Part shown: positions 32,675-44,050 of the stretch, one piece after another
Layout of the letters: each line of letters opens with the position of its first letter
How positions within the stretch are numbered: the first letter of the stretch is position 1
Assembly (NCBI GenBank): GCA_910890315.1
Contig: CAJVGD010000002.1
Span: 558,001 to 622,000, forward strand
Source of the DNA: Serendipita indica DSM 11827
Taxonomy: Eukaryota; Basidiomycota; Agaricomycetes; Sebacinales; Serendipitaceae
Reading direction: 5' to 3'
DNA length: 64,000 nucleotides
Notes under the pieces: model-generated
The model's input: only the letters and a program-made list of their open reading frames with translations
The model's database searches: none
Told to the model about the DNA's origin: nothing
Made by a program: the position numbers and the translations under genes

Positions 32675-34194
32675 ATGGTCAACGCTGCTTTGTCTATCCA
32701 GGTTCGTTACCTGGAATGTCCGAAGCTGGTACGTCCCTCCCCCTTCCCCCCCCTTCCCCGTTTGTGCTTCTTTCCACGAAAAGAAAACCAGCATTGACGC
32801 TTTTGGCCTCCGTGACGCCTCATGGCTCCGCTTCTCGGTGTCCCCCAACGCCAACGCCAATGGCAACACCCACCTCCGCGCTTGTTCAGTCGAAACCCCT
32901 GAGCGGTATCATATTCCTTTCGAACATATCGAACTCATCACAAAGGATAATGTCACCCTCAAGGTACGCCCATCTCCCATCACGTAACATTGATGCCTGA
33001 CGCTTTGGGCATAGTCGTTTCTCTTCATCCAGAAGAGACGTCTAGAGGATGCGACAGACATTCGAACGACTGCCACGACGGATACCGAGGTACGCTTCTT
33101 TCCGCATCTCTTGTCTCGGCCTGGCCGACCTTTGAACCAGTTTGCCGCACGGCGTCCGACTGTCATTGTCTTTCACGGAAACGCAGAAAGTTATGCAGAC
33201 GGTGTCGTCTTTGCGCGAGTGCTCTACCTCCGCCTGAGGTGCAACGTTGCCCTCGCCAGCTATCGAGGGTACATCCTCTTTCCTGTCACCTTGACGTGGC
33301 TAGTGACACTCTGGCAGATACGGGGATTGTACAGGTGTACCGTCTGAGCACGGTATTCAAATTGACTCTCAGGTGGGTTTGTCGTTCGATATCCAATTTT
33401 TATTTTCCCAACCTAATGCATGGTAGACGATTTTGGACTATGTCTGTAACCACGATATTCTCGGACCTACGCCAAAGGCAAGCTCAATAGGGCTTCTTGA
33501 AATGAAGTGCTGACGACGGCTCTAGATCCTTTATGGTCTCTCATTGGGAGGAGCAGTCGCAATCGACCTGGCAAGTCGAAACCCAGAGACGGTTCGTTCT
33601 TTTCCCCGACCAGTGCGTTACCCTAACCATTCCTAGATTCATGGCGTCGCGATAGAGAATACATTTCTCTCATTGGTGTGTACATCATCCTCTCTGTGTC
33701 TATACCTCTGACAGTTTGTCAAGCCCAAGATGCTCCCCGTGCTCATGCCAGCACTCAAGAGCTTCAAGTGGCTCGTCAAGGATAAATGGCGAAGGTTTCT
33801 TGTTTTTGTATTCACCTTTTGCATCACTGACATTCGACTAGCGAAGTCAATATCACCAAGATTCCATCGACGACGCCAATGCTCTTCCTCAGCGGTGCCA
33901 AGGACGAAATTGTGCCACCTGCGCACATGCAGCAGCTGTATGATATTGCCATTTCCGATTTTCCTGATGCGGACGATCCCAAAGCCGCGGTTCGCGTTGG
34001 ATCTCGGCGCAAATTTGCTCGGTTTGAGAATGGAAGACATAGTGAGTCTTGAGCACCAGAGTTTTTTTTGGTTGGCTATATGATAATGATGCTGATAATG
34101 CCCTCTCATAGACGATACATGGACGCAGCCAGAATATCGCAAGGCGCTCCGCGAGTTTATCGACACCGTCGTCGTCGCGTTTCGTGAAAAGTAA
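32675..34194 (+). CDS. Alpha/beta hydrolase, Bem46 type
   Basis: Predicted serine hydrolase of the Bem46/ABHD13 family, usually membrane- or ER-associated. Core motifs are PERYHIPFEHIELITKDNVT, VIVFHGNAESYADG (oxyanion loop HGN), NVALASYRGYGDCTGVPSEH (joined over a 54-nt intron), the nucleophile elbow YGLSLGGAVAIDLASR, AIENTFLSL, MLFLSGAKDEIVPP (acid) and ARFENGRHNDTW (His). The end is VVVAFREK. The frame around GVPSEHGIQIDSQ looks shifted at first sight but is continuous when spliced. The 5' end is uncertain: MVNAALSIQV at 32675 or MSRLLSL at 32604 are both possible, and the exon before SVETPERYH does not match the usual membrane anchor. Confidence 0.8.
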
Positions 34195-34477
34195 CATGAA
34201 TTATAACGGAAGGAACATTGCTATGTATTATCACCAACCTCTCCTCAACTTGCGACCCCATTACCGGGGTCTGATGACTATATGAAGGCTCGTCTTGTAT
34301 CATTTCTAGGAGCCAATTGATAATGAAATGGACCTCTTATGCAAGCTATACTACCGCTAAGCACATTCCAAGTGAGTCGGGTGTGTCCATTTCCCTTGAG
34401 CTTAGAGTAATCGGAAATCTATTCCTCAATTCTCACCGCTTAGACGGGCAGTTTTTGGTACCAAGTCGAGTCGAAGC

Positions 34478-34675
34478 AAAAAACAGACGCGCTCCATAGG
34501 AATCGAACCTTGACCGAACAAAAAGGTATCGCTCGGAGACAGAAAGCTTGTCACAACACCTCACGGAGCACTGCTCCAGACGATTTGCAACCAAAATACC
34601 CATGACTTGTCTTGCTTGGTTAGCATATGCCGCCCATTGCAGTCTGTGTACTGGTACCAATTGAACTATCAACGC
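34478..34675 (-). ncRNA. tRNA-derived Pol III unit (SINE-like or decayed tRNA gene)
   Basis: On the minus strand a near-consensus A box (TAGTTCAATTGG, 34668-34657) follows seven bases GCGTTGA, and a perfect B box (GGTTCGATTCC, 34509-34499) lies about 150 nt downstream. It ends ...GGAGCGC and then a T6 run (34483-34478), a Pol III terminator. The first half contains ACTGCAA, like the anticodon loop of tRNA-Cys(GCA). Only four to five acceptor pairs and three T-stem pairs form, so a working tRNA is unlikely; a tRNA-derived SINE or a degenerate tRNA gene with a long intron fits better. It sits within the 34195-34826 gap, which otherwise holds nothing I recognise. Confidence 0.4.
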
Positions 34676-34826
34676 GTTTGATGGGGGTCATGCACCGTAT
34701 CCCTAATTAGACAGCATTCAAAAGACGAGATGACAATGGCTGCGTACATGATAAAGAACGTATAGATAGAGCTGTGCATAGTGTCAGAAAGCAACAAAGG
34801 GAATTGCCACCTAGACCTAGGCCGAT

Positions 34827-36548
34827 TCACGAGTCGGAAAGAGATGAGAGTTGGGGAAAGGCCTTTTTGATACGTTCTTCGAGGAAGTAATATGGCGTCA
34901 CGTATGAAACGTCGGTCAAGTCTGTTCTTCCACAGCCGCCCGTGAGCATGCCCACGATGCGACCATTGCCATCTGCGACGACAGAGCCAGAATCCCCAGG
35001 CGCGGAAAAGGTAGCCTTTTCCTCAAAAGAGTAGACAGGCATCTCCATAAATGTCGACTCGATGGCGTAATCTTTGTAAACGTGAACAAACGATTTAATA
35101 CCGGTCACGCGGCCAAGGGTGAGACCAGTGGTAGCCCCATTCTTGATCACTATAATACATGGGTCGCCCTTTTCGTCCAGAATAGTGGATGTTGCAGCTC
35201 TTCGTGTTTGACAAAGCTCTGGAGTTGCATCAGCCCATTCTCCGGATCCTGATTTTTGCTTGAAGGTGTGGATGCATTTGTTTAATATACTTCTAGGAAG
35301 CGACTTGTGACCCTGGTGCAGTCATAAGACTGGACGTCCTTTGTGAAGTAGATCAAGACCTACCGAGAGGAATCCCATTTCCCCTAAAAATTTCCCAATC
35401 AAACTTGCTTCGATCAAGCTCAATGAGGGCCCAGTATTCGATGGTTGTATCCTCATCGGTATTGATGGAGACTGGAGGCGAATAGAGGACATGTCCCAAA
35501 ACGCGCTGACTCTCGTCGCTCCGGGACTTGCCGATGCGGTATTGGAATTCGGTTACACTTTCATTCCAGGTTTTTGAGTCTTCGAACTGGAACTCATTCT
35601 TACGCCGGCGAGAAGTGATCGTTGGATCCTCCCCTTGGACGTACTCTCCCAAGTGCTTTAGTATGTCTCTATAGGAGTCAGTGAGGTTGGCAGAGAGTTC
35701 AACATTCTCTTGAATAGAATCTAGGGCGTTTTGGAAAGAGCCCCGGCCGAGATGGAGAATATCGTGATGAGGCATACCCATATATTTGCGACGGTAGAGC
35801 TCGTTGTGATGCTCCCTCGGTGGAAGGGTGACATGGCGAGCGGTCAGAAGAAAGATTCGCTTGCTTTCGCCACCTTCACAGAGATAGAGAGTACCAGTAC
35901 CCTCAAAATAGGGCGCTGCTTTGGGAGCGATTTGGAGACCTAGTCCAGGCGTGAAGGGACTGCCAACGTCAACAATTGGATCATCGGAGGCGATATATTT
36001 GAGGAACTTCGGTCCTCCGTATCGCGTGTAGGTTGACTCGCGGAAGGCATCTCAATGTCGGTACATTTGTACCCCAGCAAGATTTCCTTGCACCATGCCG
36101 CGGCAGCTTTAGCATTTCCAAGGTCCAAAGTATCTGGGAGCACTCATATCCATAGGAATAGAGGGCTGGGCTCCTTCCCGGCTTCGACGAAACGTATGGG
36201 TGCGTCAATGCTGGTCCACTTGAGCTTGATTGAATCAAGGTACTTGTAGATTCTTTCACCTAGTTCATACAAAACCGAAGATATTGGGTGTTCGCAAGCA
36301 GGATGGGCCTGTTTCGGGATACGTTGAGCCAGGGGCCTCTAGGCAGAGGCCAGCGGGAAACGGTGTGATAGATTGATCGTGGGCACGAAGGGAATCCATA
36401 AGAGTCGTTGTATGCCTCTGAGAGGCGCGTAAACATCGCCTTCTTTCAAGAATAGCCCACTAGTCATGGTTTCGGACAGTAAAGATGATGCACCTTTTCG
36501 CAATAGTGGGCGGTTTTGTATGGTGGGCGTTTTTGAGGACACTATCAA
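34827..36548 (-). pseudogene. Decayed trypsin-like serine protease family gene
   Basis: This resembles a large Agaricomycete protein family with a C-terminal trypsin-like domain (family recalled from memory). Read from 36548 it gives SSKTPTIQNRPLLRK, DVYAPLRGIQRLLWIPFVPT, an in-frame TAG after FPLASA, then ELGERIYKYLDSIKLKW, LDLGNAKAAAAWCKEIL, GLQIAPKAAPYFEGTGTLYL, the His motif FLLTARHVTLPP, ALIELDRSKFDW (probable Asp) and APGDSGSVVADGNGRIVGM (Ser). The triad residues remain. Near 35160-35300 the family-like peptide QLQSFVKHEELQHP lies in a different frame from its neighbours, which points to at least two small indels. I infer a broken copy; a shorter protein starting downstream of the stop cannot be excluded. 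Confidence 0.65.
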
Positions 36549-36800
36549 GTAAGCATGAGCGACTAGCGGTCAGTAGAAGATCCGATTATCGTAGTTTCAA
36601 ACGGTAGGCGGCTTGGGAACAAGGGAGAAAAATCTTAAATATGAGAAATCGTACAATAAACGATGAGTGCTTACCTACCGTTGAGCGAGAGGACAAAGCC
36701 ACTCTATAACAAAGGCCCCGCGATCAAACGTTCTCAACAGCTGATATTGGGTTCTTGACCAATATTTACCTTCTTTATTGCGGATAATTCACGTTGTAAA

Positions 36801-36808
36801 TATATAAG
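36801..36808 (+). promoter_or_regulatory. TATA-like box before the ataxin-10-like gene
   Basis: TATATAAG lies about 40 nt before the ATG at 36840. This is close for a fungal TATA box unless the 5' UTR is very short, so support is weak. Confidence 0.25.
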
Positions 36809-36839
36809 CTCTTTGGATCCAGCCACAGCCTCAAAAACT

Positions 36840-38828
36840 ATGTCAGACGCCTTGAAAACACTAGGAGAACTGAAGGTCGATGATCTTGGGTCATATTGGG
36901 CAGTTTGTAATGCATTAGACGCAGAGAGCAAGCTTCTTGCTCGAGATGAAGACCATAGGTGCGTCTATTGCCCTCTCATCCCTTTCATTCGATTCTAGAA
37001 AGATATCCGACTTATTCTGATCATCGTTGCAGACGGTTTCTGGGCCAACAGCCCACGCCACTCTGGCAACGACTTGATCTTGCCTGGAAGACGTTTACAG
37101 AGCGGGTAACTAAGGCCGAACACCTCGAAAGCGGGGACATACAGACTTTACTCACGTTGGCACGCTTCACGCGGAATCTCGTCGCTGGCGTGGCTGAGAA
37201 TCAGGTCGAAGCTTTGTAGGTCGGCGTCCACACATCAGCCAGTCGAACTGATCGCAATATGGCAGCAATTTTGAACCTTATATTCGTTCAGCGATTCGAT
37301 ATCTTACATCGTGGACCATGCTTCAACGGGAGGAGGGTACGTCCCAATCAGTTGCGCGCGCGCGCGTATGAGCTACAAGGAGAGAAATACCAACGAAGAA
37401 ATAGTCAGGCAACTCACTCGCTTTCTTGTGCAAGCGCTTTCAAATATAGTGACTAGCAATCCGGAACTGTCGAGTTCGCTGTGGCAATCGTATATGCGCG
37501 ACGCTGAAGACTCGAACTTGTTTTTGTACGTATCAACTATATCACCGCGGTGCTCCCTCGTGTTTATGACGATATTTTGTGTTAGAGCAGGAGGATACTC
37601 GTCGTCGAAGATATCAAGGGACTCATTGCTGGCTTCGTGCTCTTACTCAATGTGACAAACGGAAGCAGAGATAGCCTGTAAGTCACCGATTTGTGATCTC
37701 CTACATTATTGACGGTGCGACAGTAGGCTCCTTGTAGAAACAAAAGCCGGTCGGAGGGTAGCTGACAAACTACTCACGAGGATGGCCATCCTCTTGGAGG
37801 CTCCAGAGGGATCAGAAGAAGCACAAGCATGTGACATAGGGTCTTCTTTTTTCTCCCTCCGCTCGATACACCCTTACCTCTGTTCAGCTACCAATTCATC
37901 AAGCAGGTGTTCGAGCATGGGCTCGCGGTAGATCTCTATGAACATATTGCACAGTGAGTTTCTCCGTCATATTCTAGTCCTTGACTGACAAGAACAGAGA
38001 AGGTGAACCAGTCATGGCGAACCAACGCATACTCCTCAAGCTGTTCGACGGATACCTTCAATCACCGACGATGGAAACATCAATAGAAGCATATTATGCG
38101 CGTGACATTCCAAAGCTCTACCTCATCATTGCATACAAATCACTCAAGTCGATCAAGACATCGCTCGAGACGGCAGAATCCCCCGATGGGCATTTGCCTG
38201 TTCTGTCCGAAGCGCTTGTACTCGTGGCGCAATGCTGCCAAGCCCTTCTCCTCCGCGAAGCCACTTCCACGCACAGACCAATCCTACAACAGATGCGCAT
38301 CAAGCGCATACAAGGCCAAGGAACCGTAGAGGTTACAATTGGTACGGTCGTTCTACCAGATGGCATGTGCTCGAGATTGAACAATGATTGTAGACGTGTT
38401 ACGCGAGTTGAATGTTCTCCTCCCTCGTATTGAGTTTGGCAAATCGGTGCCGTCGCCATTTACAAAAGGCATGAACCACCCACCAGAAGAAACGGATCCC
38501 ATGGAGTTTCCGTATCTCAAGCGTGACCTCATTCGACTGCTTGGTACAATGGTCTACAAGGACAAGGGGATGCAAGACCGAGTGAGGGCGTGCGGGGGTG
38601 TTGAGGTCGTCATGAGCCACTGCGTAATTGATGATCGAAACCCTTGTATGTGAAAGCGTGCCTCTACTTGATGAGCCTACTAACGACTCTGTAGATTTGA
38701 GAGAGCACGCCATCTTCACGCTCCGTCATCTCCTCGAGGATAACCTCGAGAATCAGAGAGTAGTCAAGGAATTGAAGCCCCTCCGCGACTTCGACGCTGA
38801 AGGGATATTAAGGGATGTCGTTCCCTAA
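36840..38828 (+). CDS. Ataxin-10 / Ctr86 family protein
   Basis: Predicted armadillo-like helical protein; family members act in cytokinesis and related cytoplasmic roles. The N-terminal exon reads MSDALKTLGELKVDDLGSYW. Helical segments follow (WQRLDLAWKTFTERVTKAEH, LLTLARFTRNLVAGVAENQV, EIVRQLTRFLVQALSNIVTS). The Ataxin-10 domain at the end has YLKRDLIRLLGTMVYKDKGM, DRVRACGGVEVVMSHCVIDD, RNPYLREHAIFTLRHLLEDN and ENQRVVKEL. Around 37215-37380 the exon joins are unclear: the visible introns would be very short, so either the splice sites are weak or a small lesion is present. The stop overlaps that of the PPR gene on the opposite strand. Confidence 0.85.
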
Positions 38829-41086
38829 CGTCTGCCCCGCCTTCCAACCACGCTCGTGGTATTTGACCATGGCACCGGCTGGGGATTTCCATCGACTTGT
38901 AAGCTCTCTTTGTGATGTTGCAAGACCATTTTACCCTTCGCCTCGCGATTATTGAGCTTTTGGAGGATACGCAACCGCAGCTTGATGTCCTTGTCACTGA
39001 GAGGTTTTCCATCCGGTTTGAGAGTCGATATTCGATCACCGAGGCAACGTTTCCATAAAGCGTATGCCAACCTCGGGTTGCCGACTCGGAGGGCTACACT
39101 CACAGCGCGTTCCCCCAGGGTCCGCTGGCGGAACACCGTCTCCGTACTCGTGGGAGGACCAAGTATATCCAATATGAAGCGTAATCGCGTTTCAGTCTCC
39201 GCTATTGAGACATTCGCGAGACTGCTTTCAGAAATACTGTGCCAACAGACCGCACCGAGAACCCTTGGGTCCCTGAGCGTATGTCCTCGCTCGGAAGCGA
39301 GCGCTCTGACTTCCTGTACGAGTGCAAAATCGCCATGCTTCATAGCTTGTGAGACGACAGTCCCGTAGGCCACCTCATTTGGCTCAAATTCCTTCTCGAT
39401 CATATATTTGACGAGCTCAAATGCGCTGCGAGGATCGCCCGTCGCTAGTGTGTGAATGAGAATGGTGATATCAAACTCGTCGGGGAGAATGTCCTTTCGT
39501 TTGGAGACAATTTCCATTGCCCGCAGTCCGATGCCAAAGAATCCGATTTCAAAGTTGATACGCGCGAGGGTAGTGAGTGCAAAATGATCCCATCGTTCCA
39601 GCAGGGTACTGCGGTGCCGGAACTTGTTCACTACGTGCTGGGCGAAGGTCATGAAGTCTTTTGCTGCAGCCATATGTCTCTCTGCATCATCTTCAGACTT
39701 GAGAGAGCGCTGTTGCGCAGCTTCAGCCATCGAGGCGAAGAGACTAACCAGCTTCTTCGCTACAGATGGGTTGCGCATTATAAGGCGGATCTCTGGCCGG
39801 GGGGAGTACTCGCAAAAGGTGTATACCTCACGCGCTTCCGTTGCGAATGGGAATTGGGCGAGGAGGGAGACGTATCTGGTGAGTCGGGTCGGTCCCATCA
39901 TTGTAAAGTGTTTGTGTGTGACGGATAGGAGTAGCCTCGCCGCCTTTTGGTCGCCTGTTTGTTGGTAATAAGACAGGAGTGTGAGCAACGAAGCGCCTCT
40001 GGGCGGTTGGTACACAATAGATTTGCCCTTTCGATTGAGCGATTCAAGAAAGAGGTAGACACGGCTCATGACCTCTGGGTGCGTGGTCTCTGTTGGTGTA
40101 CAGGCCTCGTAGAAGCGACGTAGCAGACTGGCACGCACAGGCTGTAGAGTCGAATGCTGGGCTAGTGAGCACAGCAAAGCCCCTGAAAGCTGCAGCTCAA
40201 ACTTTGAAGTTGCCCCCGAGATCTGCGAGTCGACGAGTTCATGGAGAACCCTGCGCACAACAGCCGCGGTGGCGTTGTCCATCTGGTCAGCCACTTCGAG
40301 AAGGTCTCGGGCGACGTTATAGGCACGCCTCCACCAACGCCATCCAATGCAGCATCGGATTGTGAATATGGATATGACTGTGCCGAGGTCGTTGATGGTA
40401 GTTGGTAGTCTCATCGCGCGTGAGGGCCACAGAGGGCGTAAGCTGACCATTTGTCGGAAATAAGAGGCGGCAATAGAGGCATCTTTTGTGTATAGATGCT
40501 GCACCAAGCGAAGAGTGGTCCATGTTCCTGGGAAGTGCCCTTCTGGACCGACACCATCCACCAATGACCATCGACGCAGCAGTTCGGCGAGGACTTTCTC
40601 GGTTACCTCGACGTTGGATTCCTTCGAGGTTATGATAAGGTGGGCGATGTAGAAGAGGGCAGTGATGGGTAGCTGTTCCAGGTTGGCGTTCTTTGCAAGA
40701 CCCCTGTAGATTTCAATCGCCTGCCGGATATCGAGAATGTTTTCCTTGAAATCGACTTCGAGTAGCGATGCTGCTAGTCTAGGGTCAATGTTCGAAGCCT
40801 GAAGGCTCTTGCTCGCAATATTGCGCACGTCTGGCCAGGAGTGAGCCTTGACGGCTGCATCCAGCATCTCCGCGTCTACCAAATGATCCACGACTTCGCT
40901 TTCGTAGTCCAAGTCGAACGAAAACCCCTCCCCATCGCCGGCAACCTTGGGCAATGTTTGACGGTCTGTTACCGCCTGTTTTGAAGCCGCAGAGACGTGT
41001 AATGGTCTTGCATCGTTGCGAGACCATCTATGCAGCCTTTTGGGTGCGGCAACTGTCCTTGTGAACAGGCTGCAAAAGCGTTGCAT
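38825..41086 (-). CDS. Pentatricopeptide repeat protein, probably mitochondrial
   Basis: This is one uninterrupted frame of 753 residues, unusual among its intron-rich neighbours. The N-terminus is basic and Arg/Ser-rich (MQRFCSLFTRTVAAPKRLHR) without acidic residues, like a mitochondrial targeting peptide. The body is all-helical. The clearest PPR-like unit is DEFDITILIHTLATGDPRSA followed by FELVKYMIEKEFEPNEVAYG, then TVVSQAMKHGDFALVQEVRA. Others are weaker (SLLTLLSYYQQTGDQKAARL). PPR proteins bind organellar RNA; the specific target cannot be inferred. It ends VVGRRGRR with a TAG that overlaps the neighbouring stop. Confidence 0.8.
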   Translation of the reverse strand: MQRFCSLFTRTVAAPKRLHRWSRNDARPLHVSAASKQAVTDRQTLPKVAGDGEGFSFDLDYESEVVDHLVDAEMLDAAVKAHSWPDVRNIASKSLQASNIDPRLAASLLEVDFKENILDIRQAIEIYRGLAKNANLEQLPITALFYIAHLIITSKESNVEVTEKVLAELLRRWSLVDGVGPEGHFPGTWTTLRLVQHLYTKDASIAASYFRQMVSLRPLWPSRAMRLPTTINDLGTVISIFTIRCCIGWRWWRRAYNVARDLLEVADQMDNATAAVVRRVLHELVDSQISGATSKFELQLSGALLCSLAQHSTLQPVRASLLRRFYEACTPTETTHPEVMSRVYLFLESLNRKGKSIVYQPPRGASLLTLLSYYQQTGDQKAARLLLSVTHKHFTMMGPTRLTRYVSLLAQFPFATEAREVYTFCEYSPRPEIRLIMRNPSVAKKLVSLFASMAEAAQQRSLKSEDDAERHMAAAKDFMTFAQHVVNKFRHRSTLLERWDHFALTTLARINFEIGFFGIGLRAMEIVSKRKDILPDEFDITILIHTLATGDPRSAFELVKYMIEKEFEPNEVAYGTVVSQAMKHGDFALVQEVRALASERGHTLRDPRVLGAVCWHSISESSLANVSIAETETRLRFILDILGPPTSTETVFRQRTLGERAVSVALRVGNPRLAYALWKRCLGDRISTLKPDGKPLSDKDIKLRLRILQKLNNREAKGKMVLQHHKESLQVDGNPQPVPWSNTTSVVGRRGRR

Positions 41087-41253
41087 GCACGGCGCATGCG
41101 GTTGTCTACAAAACGCGTTATGAGTAACAGAATTTGATTATGTTTTCCAGACACACGTGAATTTTCCAAACAATTGGCTTGGCTGGGGCCCGGCCTTTGC
41201 AAAAGTCGTGTAGTGGTTCGAGCAAACTTGACGAAGCGACTCGTACCACGACC

Positions 41254-43958
41254 ATGTACACCCAACCAATTCCTCACGACTGGCATGGACAATACCCACT
41301 CACGGACCTCTCAAGATGGAAACTAGAAGACTTTGAAGACGGCCTCGGTGATCATAATTGGACTTATGTTCCAAAGGGCCAAAAAGGGTACAAGCAGCGG
41401 CTCCTCGAAAAGTATTGGATAGGAGAGAAATACGTACGAGCTCCTGTCTGCACTAAGATTGTCAGACTGATTTCTTCTTAGCAAGCTCCTAAGCTTCCTA
41501 AAGCGCGGACTCCGTTGGACGCCGCGAAGAATGGCTACACCTTTTACAAGAACCTGCAAGCTCCAGACGGACACTGGCCTGGGGAATACAGTGGACCGCA
41601 CTTCCTCCTCCCTGGTTATGTGATTGGATCATATGTGACCAAGGCCCCCATTAAAGAGGAAGAGCGTGTCGAAATGATCCGCTGGCTCTTCAACTACGCT
41701 CACAAGGATGACGGTGGATGGGGAATGTACGTCCTTCTCTGCTTGTCGTCTCTTCCTCTCCTTACACAGTACAAAGTCACGTCGAAGGCAAGAGTACAGT
41801 CTTTGGCACTGCCCTCAACTATGTTACACTACGTCTGCTAGGCGTAGACGCAGAGCACCCAGTAATGGTCAGAGCACGTGCTACGCTCCATAAGCTTGGT
41901 TTGTGCTCCTTCATCAGATTACTTGGCGCTCATTATTGTCCAAAGGCGGCGCACGCGGGGTACCTGCCTGGGGCAAGTTTTGGTTGTCTATTCTCAACGT
42001 ATACGATTGGGAAGGAAATAATCCGATCCCCCCTGAGCTCTGGTAAGTGGACATCCCAGCTCGCGAACCATCAGCCTTACCAGGTTTAGGCTTCTTCCCG
42101 AATGGCTCTTCGTCCATCCACATCGGTGGTGGATACACACAAGGAATGTCTACATTCCCATGTCCTTCCTGGTAAGTATATACTGTATTGTAGAGCACCC
42201 CGCTGACTTGGACCAGTTTGGAGTGCGATACAAGGCAGAAGAGAATGACCTCATCCTATCACTTAGACAGGTACGTTTTCTCCGGTACAGTGTATCTGAT
42301 GCTGATGGCTACAGGAACTCTATACCGAAAACTATTATTCTATAGACTGGCCGGCTCAGCGAAATCATATCGCCCCAGGAGACATTTATGCCCTCACACC
42401 TTTGCACTGAATGGTCTCTTTGCTATCCTCGGAGTCTACGAAGGATGTGCGCTGCCACCACTTCGTCGAGCCGGCCTCGACTTTGTCTACAATCTCGTCG
42501 TCAAAGAGGACGAGAACACTGACTACCAAGACCTTGGACCAGTGAATAAGATGATGAACCTCATCGTGCGGCACTATGTCGACGGACCGGATAGTCACGC
42601 CTTCAAGGAGCACGTCAAGCGTCGTCTAGATTTTTTGTGGCTTGGTCCCCAAGGAATGATGATGTGCGGTACCAACGGAAGCCAACTGTGGGACATTTCA
42701 TTCATCAGCCAGGCGCTTGCAAAGACTGGATTGGGCGACTTACCCGAGAATCACGAGTCAATGATGGCAGCCCTCAACTGGTTAGACAGGACGCAAATGC
42801 AATCCAACCCAATTCACTTCCATACAGCATATCGACAGGCGACAAAGGGTGCTTGGCCATTTTCGACAAAGACGCAGGGGTACACTGTAAGCGACTGCGC
42901 TGCAGAAGGGCTCAAAGCTGTTCTATTCCTCCAAGAAAACATGCCGTGAGTACCGTAACTGATCATCTCAAAGTCTACTCATCGTCTCGCCAGAGAGGAG
43001 AAACGACCGATCAAGGAGCGAAGGCTGTGTGACACTGTCGATATTCTACTCGACATGCAGAATCCGACAGGTGGATGGGCGTCGTATGAACGTCGGCGTG
43101 GACCCATGCTCTTGGAGAAGATTAACCCATCCGAGGTGTTTGGCGATATCATGGTTGATTGTGATTACCCCGAATGCACGACATCAGTACGCAGCCATAT
43201 TTTTAATTGCCAAGACTCGTTCTAATACCGCTACATAGGTGATCACCGCCCTCTCAATCTTCCGCAAACACTATCCTCACTATCGACCAAAGGAAATTGA
43301 GTGAGTGTTCATCCAGAGTCATGGCGAATCTCTCACCGAATTGTATGTAGGACTGCAACGAAGAATGCCATCAAGTACATTCACGATGCTCAGGATTCCT
43401 GCGGGGCTTGGCTCGGTCGTTGGGGCATCTGTTTCACCTATGCAACCATGTTCGCTCTCGAGTCTCTCTCCCTCGTAGGGGAAACGTACGAGAATAGTAC
43501 AGCAGTCCGAAGGGCATGCGACTTTATCATCTCCAAACAACGCGCAGATGGTGGATGGGGCGAAAGTTGGGAGGTAAGCTGCCTTTGTGCACTGAGTTGA
43601 GACGTGGATTGTGTTTAACATTCCGGCGCAGACATGTGAGCAGCTTAAGTGGATAGAGCACGAATCGTCCCAAGTGGTTCAAACCGCTTGGGCTGGCCTG
43701 GCTCTCATGTACGCGAAGTACCCTCACCGCGGACCACTGGAAAAGGCAGCCCAACTCATTATGTCAAGACAACTTCCCGTAAGTTCATCGCACTCGCCTC
43801 AACGATGACTGACTCCTTGACAGGACGGCTCATGGGCGCAAGAAGCGATCGAAGGCGTCTTCAACAAAACGGTTGCCATTGGATATCCGAATTTCAAGTT
43901 TTCGTTCACTATTTGGATGCTCGGTCGTGCCCACAAATACTTGCAGGAGCTTCCTTGA
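41254..43958 (+). CDS. ERG7: Lanosterol synthase (oxidosqualene cyclase)
   Basis: Predicted ER/lipid-droplet enzyme that cyclises 2,3-oxidosqualene to lanosterol in ergosterol synthesis. Ten or more exons encode about 730 residues. The start [20 protein letters not shown] is followed by W-rich QW-type motifs ([41 protein letters not shown]). Further blocks are [54 protein letters not shown] and [18 protein letters not shown]. The catalytic Asp motif reads [10 protein letters not shown], where the usual form is DCTAE; the Asp and Cys are kept. The end [20 protein letters not shown] is typical. It is divergent from the PPR gene, 167 bp between start codons. Confidence 0.95.
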
Positions 43959-44050
43959 GTGGGTGTACATGTAGACTTATTCGCATATTATTACTTGCAT
44001 TGTCCATGCGGATCTAATATACGAATCTATGTTCGACATCGGATGGCGAT

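Noticed and set aside
33300-33480. Apparent frameshift in the Bem46-like gene around GVPSEHGIQ
   Set aside because: With the 54-nt intron ending at tggcag the frame is continuous (RGYGDCTGVPSEHGIQIDSQ) and matches the family.
34489-34571. An 83-nt minus-strand type II tRNA (7-bp acceptor stem GTGCTCC/GGAGCGC)
   Set aside because: The acceptor pairs well, but there is no U8, no GG in the D-loop, a poor T-stem and no A box; the wider unit with an A box at 34657-34668 fits better.
35150-35350. Reading the protease-like gene as fully functional through the open frame at GHKSLPRSILNK
   Set aside because: The frame is open, but the family-like peptide lies in another frame here and an in-frame TAG exists upstream, so a decayed copy is more likely.
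37353-37363. gcgcgcgcgcg run in the ataxin-10-like gene as a Z-DNA or regulatory element
   Set aside because: It is only 11 nt and lies in an ambiguous exon-intron stretch; no further support.
39452-39928. 158-codon plus-strand ORF inside the PPR gene
   Set aside because: It is antisense to a long intronless coding frame, has no domain and no splice support.
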